DNA of 6,434 bases from Planctomycetota bacterium (GTDB lineage Bacteria > Planctomycetota > Phycisphaerae > Phycisphaerales > UBA1924): positions 1 to 6,434 of the forward strand of contig JAEYNG010000063.1 in NCBI GenBank assembly GCA_023412695.1, in the 5' to 3' direction. Below are positions 4,106 through 6,434 of the stretch, piece by piece (position 1 is the first letter of the stretch; each line of letters begins with the position of its first letter). The position numbers were made by a program, and so were the translations under genes. The notes under the pieces were generated by a model that made no database searches, was not told the DNA's origin, and worked only from the letters and a program-made list of their open reading frames with translations.

Positions 4106-4831
4106 TCACGGGCTCGGCAACCAGATCACCCGCCCGTTCTCGGCGTCCCGCTCGCCGCGGATGCACTGCGCGATCACCGCCGCGACATGTTCGGGCGTGA
4201 GTGTCCGCTCGCGTCCGACCGCCTGTTCGCTGAACAGCCCGCGGAACATCGGCGTCTCGACCGCCCCAGGCGCAACGGCGAACGCCCGCACACCGATTGC
4301 CGCGCCCTCTTTCGCGCACGACACCGCCATCAGGTTCACCCCCGCCTTCGCCGCCGCATAGGCAAAGAACCCGGGGAACGGGTCCTTTGTCGCCATCGAC
4401 GACACGTTCACGATCGTCGCCCGTGCCTCCGCCCCGCCGGCCCGCATCGCCTGTCGCATGAACACCGGCCACGCCGCCGCGATCAGGTTTGCCGGGCCGA
4501 CCGCGTTCACCCCGAAGCACTCCTCGATCATCTCCGGCGTCGTCCGGTCGATCGGCGCCAGCGGCGCGTACCCGGCGTTGTTGACGAGCGCATCAAGCCG
4601 CCCGAACCGCTCGACCGTCTCCTCTACCGCGCCAACCGCGTGCTCCGGGACAGCGATGTCGCACCCGATCGTCAGCACGCGCGCATCGTCGCCGATCTCC
4701 GTGGCGACCTCCTCCAAGAGCTGTCGCCGCCGCCCGACGAGCGCGACACTCCATCCGTCCGCCGCGAGCAAGAGCGCCGTCGCCCGCCCGATGCCCGACC
4801 CCGCGCCCGTGATCAACGCCACCCTGCTCAT
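4106..4831 (-). CDS. Classical short-chain dehydrogenase/reductase (SDR)
   Basis: This 241-residue protein is a complete classical SDR, an NAD(P)-dependent oxidoreductase of the cytoplasm. It shows the cofactor motif T8-G-A-G-S-G-I-G15, NNAG at 84-87, the structural Asn109, catalytic Ser145, and Tyr158-x-x-x-Lys162 (YAAAK), with the PG motif at 188-189. The Arg run at 34-36 after the second strand suggests NADP(H) preference. An open frame extends 96 codons upstream, but it is the antisense of xylB. I chose the ATG at 4831, which begins the first strand directly and has GGAG 6 bases ahead. It is divergent from xylB across 45 bases and convergent with the membrane protein gene. Substrate cannot be read: SDRs of this type reduce 3-ketoacyl-ACP, sugars, polyols and many others. 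A sugar or polyol role is hinted only by the neighbour. Confidence 0.88.
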   Translation of the reverse strand: MSRVALITGAGSGIGRATALLLAADGWSVALVGRRRQLLEEVATEIGDDARVLTIGCDIAVPEHAVGAVEETVERFGRLDALVNNAGYAPLAPIDRTTPEMIEECFGVNAVGPANLIAAAWPVFMRQAMRAGGAEARATIVNVSSMATKDPFPGFFAYAAAKAGVNLMAVSCAKEGAAIGVRAFAVAPGAVETPMFRGLFSEQAVGRERTLTPEHVAAVIAQCIRGERDAENGRVIWLPSP

Positions 4832-4842
4832 GCCGCGCTCCG

Positions 4843-4870
4843 TTCCCAATTCATGCCGTGACGGTAGACT
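4843..4870 (+). promoter_or_regulatory. Putative xylB promoter, leaderless type
   Basis: TTCCCA (4843-4848, four of six matches to TTGACA), a 16-base spacer and TAGACT (4865-4870) are followed by 6 bases and the xylB ATG. There is no Shine-Dalgarno sequence before that ATG. Transcription would then start at or next to the start codon. A short dyad CCGT-G-ACGG (4856-4864) abuts the -10 box and could be an operator, although it is very short. The SDR promoter must lie in the same 45-base gap or inside the start of xylB. Confidence 0.42.
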
Positions 4871-4876
4871 GGCCGC

Positions 4877-6433
4877 ATGGCCCTCCTGCTCGGCATCGAC
4901 ATCGGCACCTCCGCGGCCAAGGGCGTTCTCTTGGATGCCGTGGCCGGCAAGCTCGTTGCCGAGGCTTCCGTCGAGTATCCGCTGAGCCAGCCCCACCCCG
5001 GCTGGAGCGAGCAGGACCCCGAGCACTGGGGGCGCGGGGCCTGCCGCATCTGTCGCGTTCTTCTGGAACGCGCCGGTGGAGCGCGGATTGCCGGCGTCGG
5101 CCTCTCCGGGCAGATGCATGGCTCGGTGCTGCTGGGCGTATCCGCAGCGAACTCTGGCGGGCGCGACAACGCGCTCCGCCCGGCGATCCTCTGGAACGAC
5201 CAGCGCACCGCTCGTGAGTGCGAGCAGATCGAGTCAGCAGCAGGGGGGCGGCGGAAGCTCGTCGAGCTTGTCGGCAACGCCGCGCTCACGGGCTTCACGC
5301 TCCCGAAGGTGCTATGGGTGCGTGCCAACGAGCCCGACCGCTTCGAGCGCACGCGCACGATCCTCCTGCCCAAGGACTTCATCCGCTTCCGTTTTACCGG
5401 CGATATCGCGACCGATGTCAGCGACGGCGCGGGCCTGCTCGCGCTCGACGTCGATGCCCGCACGCGCTGGTGCACGCCGCTGCTCGATGCGCTCGGTCTC
5501 GACGCGTCCCTCTTCCCGCCGATCCGCGAGTCATGCGAGGTCGCGGGCGGCATCACCGCGTGGGCGAGCGAACAGACCGGCCTCCCGATCGGCACGCCCG
5601 TCGTCATGGGCGCGGGCGACAACCAGGCGGGCGCGATCGGCGCGGGCGTGGTTGTCTCCGGCGAAGTCCTCGCCGCGCTCGGCACCAGCGGCGTGATCTA
5701 TGCCCACACCGATTCGCCGCGCCGAGACCTTCCGCGTGGCGATGCTCCGCCCGGTCGTCTTCACACTATGTGCGCCGCGACCGGCACCGCCGCGAATGCC
5801 GGCGGCTGGTCGCTCACCGGCTGCATGCTCTCTGCAGGCGGCTCACTGCGCTGGGCACGCTCGGTCCTCGCGCCCGATCGCACGTACGACGAGCTCTGCG
5901 CCGAAGCCGCGGCCGTTGCGTCGGGCAGCGAGGGGCTCGTCTTCCTGCCATACCTCACCGGCGAGCGTTGCCCGCACCCCGACCCCACAGCGAGGGGCGC
6001 GTGGATCGGCCTCACCTCGCGCCACACCCGCGCGCACATGATCCGCGCCGTGCTCGAGGGCGTCGCCTTCGGCATGACGCAGATGCTCGACCTGATGCGC
6101 ACTGCCGGCGTTACGATCGACGCCGCGCGTCTCGGCGGCGGCGGTGCAAAGTCCGCGCTCTGGCGGCAGATCCTCGCCGACAACTTCGATGTGCCGTGCA
6201 GGCTCGTCGGCAGTGGGGGGGACGAGGGCCCCGCCCTCGGTGCCGCCATCATGGCCGGCGTCGGCACCAACACGTTCGACTCTATCGCCCGCATCCGCGG
6301 CACGCTCATCTCGGCCGTCGGCGAAACACGCCCCAACCCCGCAACCGTCGCGGCGTACGCAAAGGTCCGATCAACCTACGGCCACCTCTACCACGATCTC
6401 CGCGCCACCTTCATCGAACTCTCGGCCCAATAG
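4877..6433 (+). CDS. xylB: Xylulokinase (FGGY carbohydrate kinase)
   Basis: Xylulokinase phosphorylates D-xylulose with ATP to D-xylulose 5-phosphate, feeding the pentose phosphate pathway in the cytoplasm. The 518-residue protein is complete. The FGGY N-terminal domain has DIGTSAAK at 8-15 (Asp8 in the phosphate-binding loop). SGQMHG at 77-82 is diagnostic of xylulokinases within FGGY, and RPAILWND at 101-108 and LLPKDF at 163-168 also match E. coli XylB. The second domain has GAGDNQAGA at 245-253, whose Asp248 corresponds to the catalytic base Asp233 of E. coli XylB, then LGTSGV at 268-273, LPYLTGER at 357-364 and the ATP-site GGGGAKS at 420-426. It is about 34 residues longer than the E. 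coli enzyme, with small insertions near 88-99, 120-126 and 277-300. The ATG at 4877 is 7 bases past a TAGACT box, without a Shine-Dalgarno sequence. No xylose isomerase or transporter is in view; the window ends one base after the stop. Confidence 0.93.
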   Translation: MALLLGIDIGTSAAKGVLLDAVAGKLVAEASVEYPLSQPHPGWSEQDPEHWGRGACRICRVLLERAGGARIAGVGLSGQMHGSVLLGVSAANSGGRDNALRPAILWNDQRTARECEQIESAAGGRRKLVELVGNAALTGFTLPKVLWVRANEPDRFERTRTILLPKDFIRFRFTGDIATDVSDGAGLLALDVDARTRWCTPLLDALGLDASLFPPIRESCEVAGGITAWASEQTGLPIGTPVVMGAGDNQAGAIGAGVVVSGEVLAALGTSGVIYAHTDSPRRDLPRGDAPPGRLHTMCAATGTAANAGGWSLTGCMLSAGGSLRWARSVLAPDRTYDELCAEAAAVASGSEGLVFLPYLTGERCPHPDPTARGAWIGLTSRHTRAHMIRAVLEGVAFGMTQMLDLMRTAGVTIDAARLGGGGAKSALWRQILADNFDVPCRLVGSGGDEGPALGAAIMAGVGTNTFDSIARIRGTLISAVGETRPNPATVAAYAKVRSTYGHLYHDLRATFIELSAQ

Positions 6434-6434
6434 C

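Noticed and set aside
4832..5119. 96-codon upstream extension of the SDR gene
   Set aside because: The extension is antisense to the start of xylB, lacks similarity to SDR N-termini, and the start at 4831 has both GGAG at 6 bases and a direct lead into the first Rossmann strand.

Overview
The window is GC-rich, gene-dense bacterial chromosome with short or overlapping gene junctions, two GTG starts, and long antisense shadow ORFs caused by GC-biased codon use. Overall style (a RecX coupled to a small TPR protein, a short lipoprotein of unknown family, -10-like TAnnnT boxes, few strong -35 boxes) suggests a planctomycete-like organism, perhaps Phycisphaerae. That placement is an inference from style, not proof. 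No phage, insertion sequence, CRISPR array, tRNA or rRNA is visible.

Layout. (1) Positions 1-91, minus strand: the first 30 codons of smpB (tmRNA-binding protein of ribosome rescue), running off the left edge. (2) Positions 92-623: about 530 bases without a convincing protein gene. Near its right end are a perfect TATAAT box (519-524) and a strong intrinsic terminator on the plus strand (580-614). Together they delimit a possible small structured RNA of about 85 nt. (3) Positions 624-2676, minus strand, transcribed right to left: TPR protein, recX, a predicted lipoprotein, and a single-domain rhodanese. Two of the three junctions are 4-base GTGA overlaps, so this is probably an operon. (4) Positions 2797-3690, plus strand: a 3-hydroxybutyryl-CoA dehydrogenase with all recognisable catalytic residues. 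(5) Positions 3754-4095, plus strand: a four-helix small membrane protein of unknown function. (6) Positions 4106-4831, minus strand: a classical short-chain dehydrogenase/reductase. (7) Positions 4877-6433, plus strand: a complete xylulokinase, divergent from the dehydrogenase across 45 bases.

How they fit together. Most of the genes are housekeeping or central metabolism: trans-translation, RecA modulation, fatty acid/butyrate-type redox chemistry, and entry of D-xylulose into the pentose phosphate pathway. The divergent dehydrogenase/xylulokinase pair could be a small sugar or polyol module, but the dehydrogenase substrate cannot be read from sequence. I see no clear undescribed multi-gene system. 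The signals that ordinary annotation would miss are the candidate small RNA at about 531-614 and the matching TAGA(G/C)T-N6-ATG arrangement before smpB and xylB, which looks like leaderless transcription.
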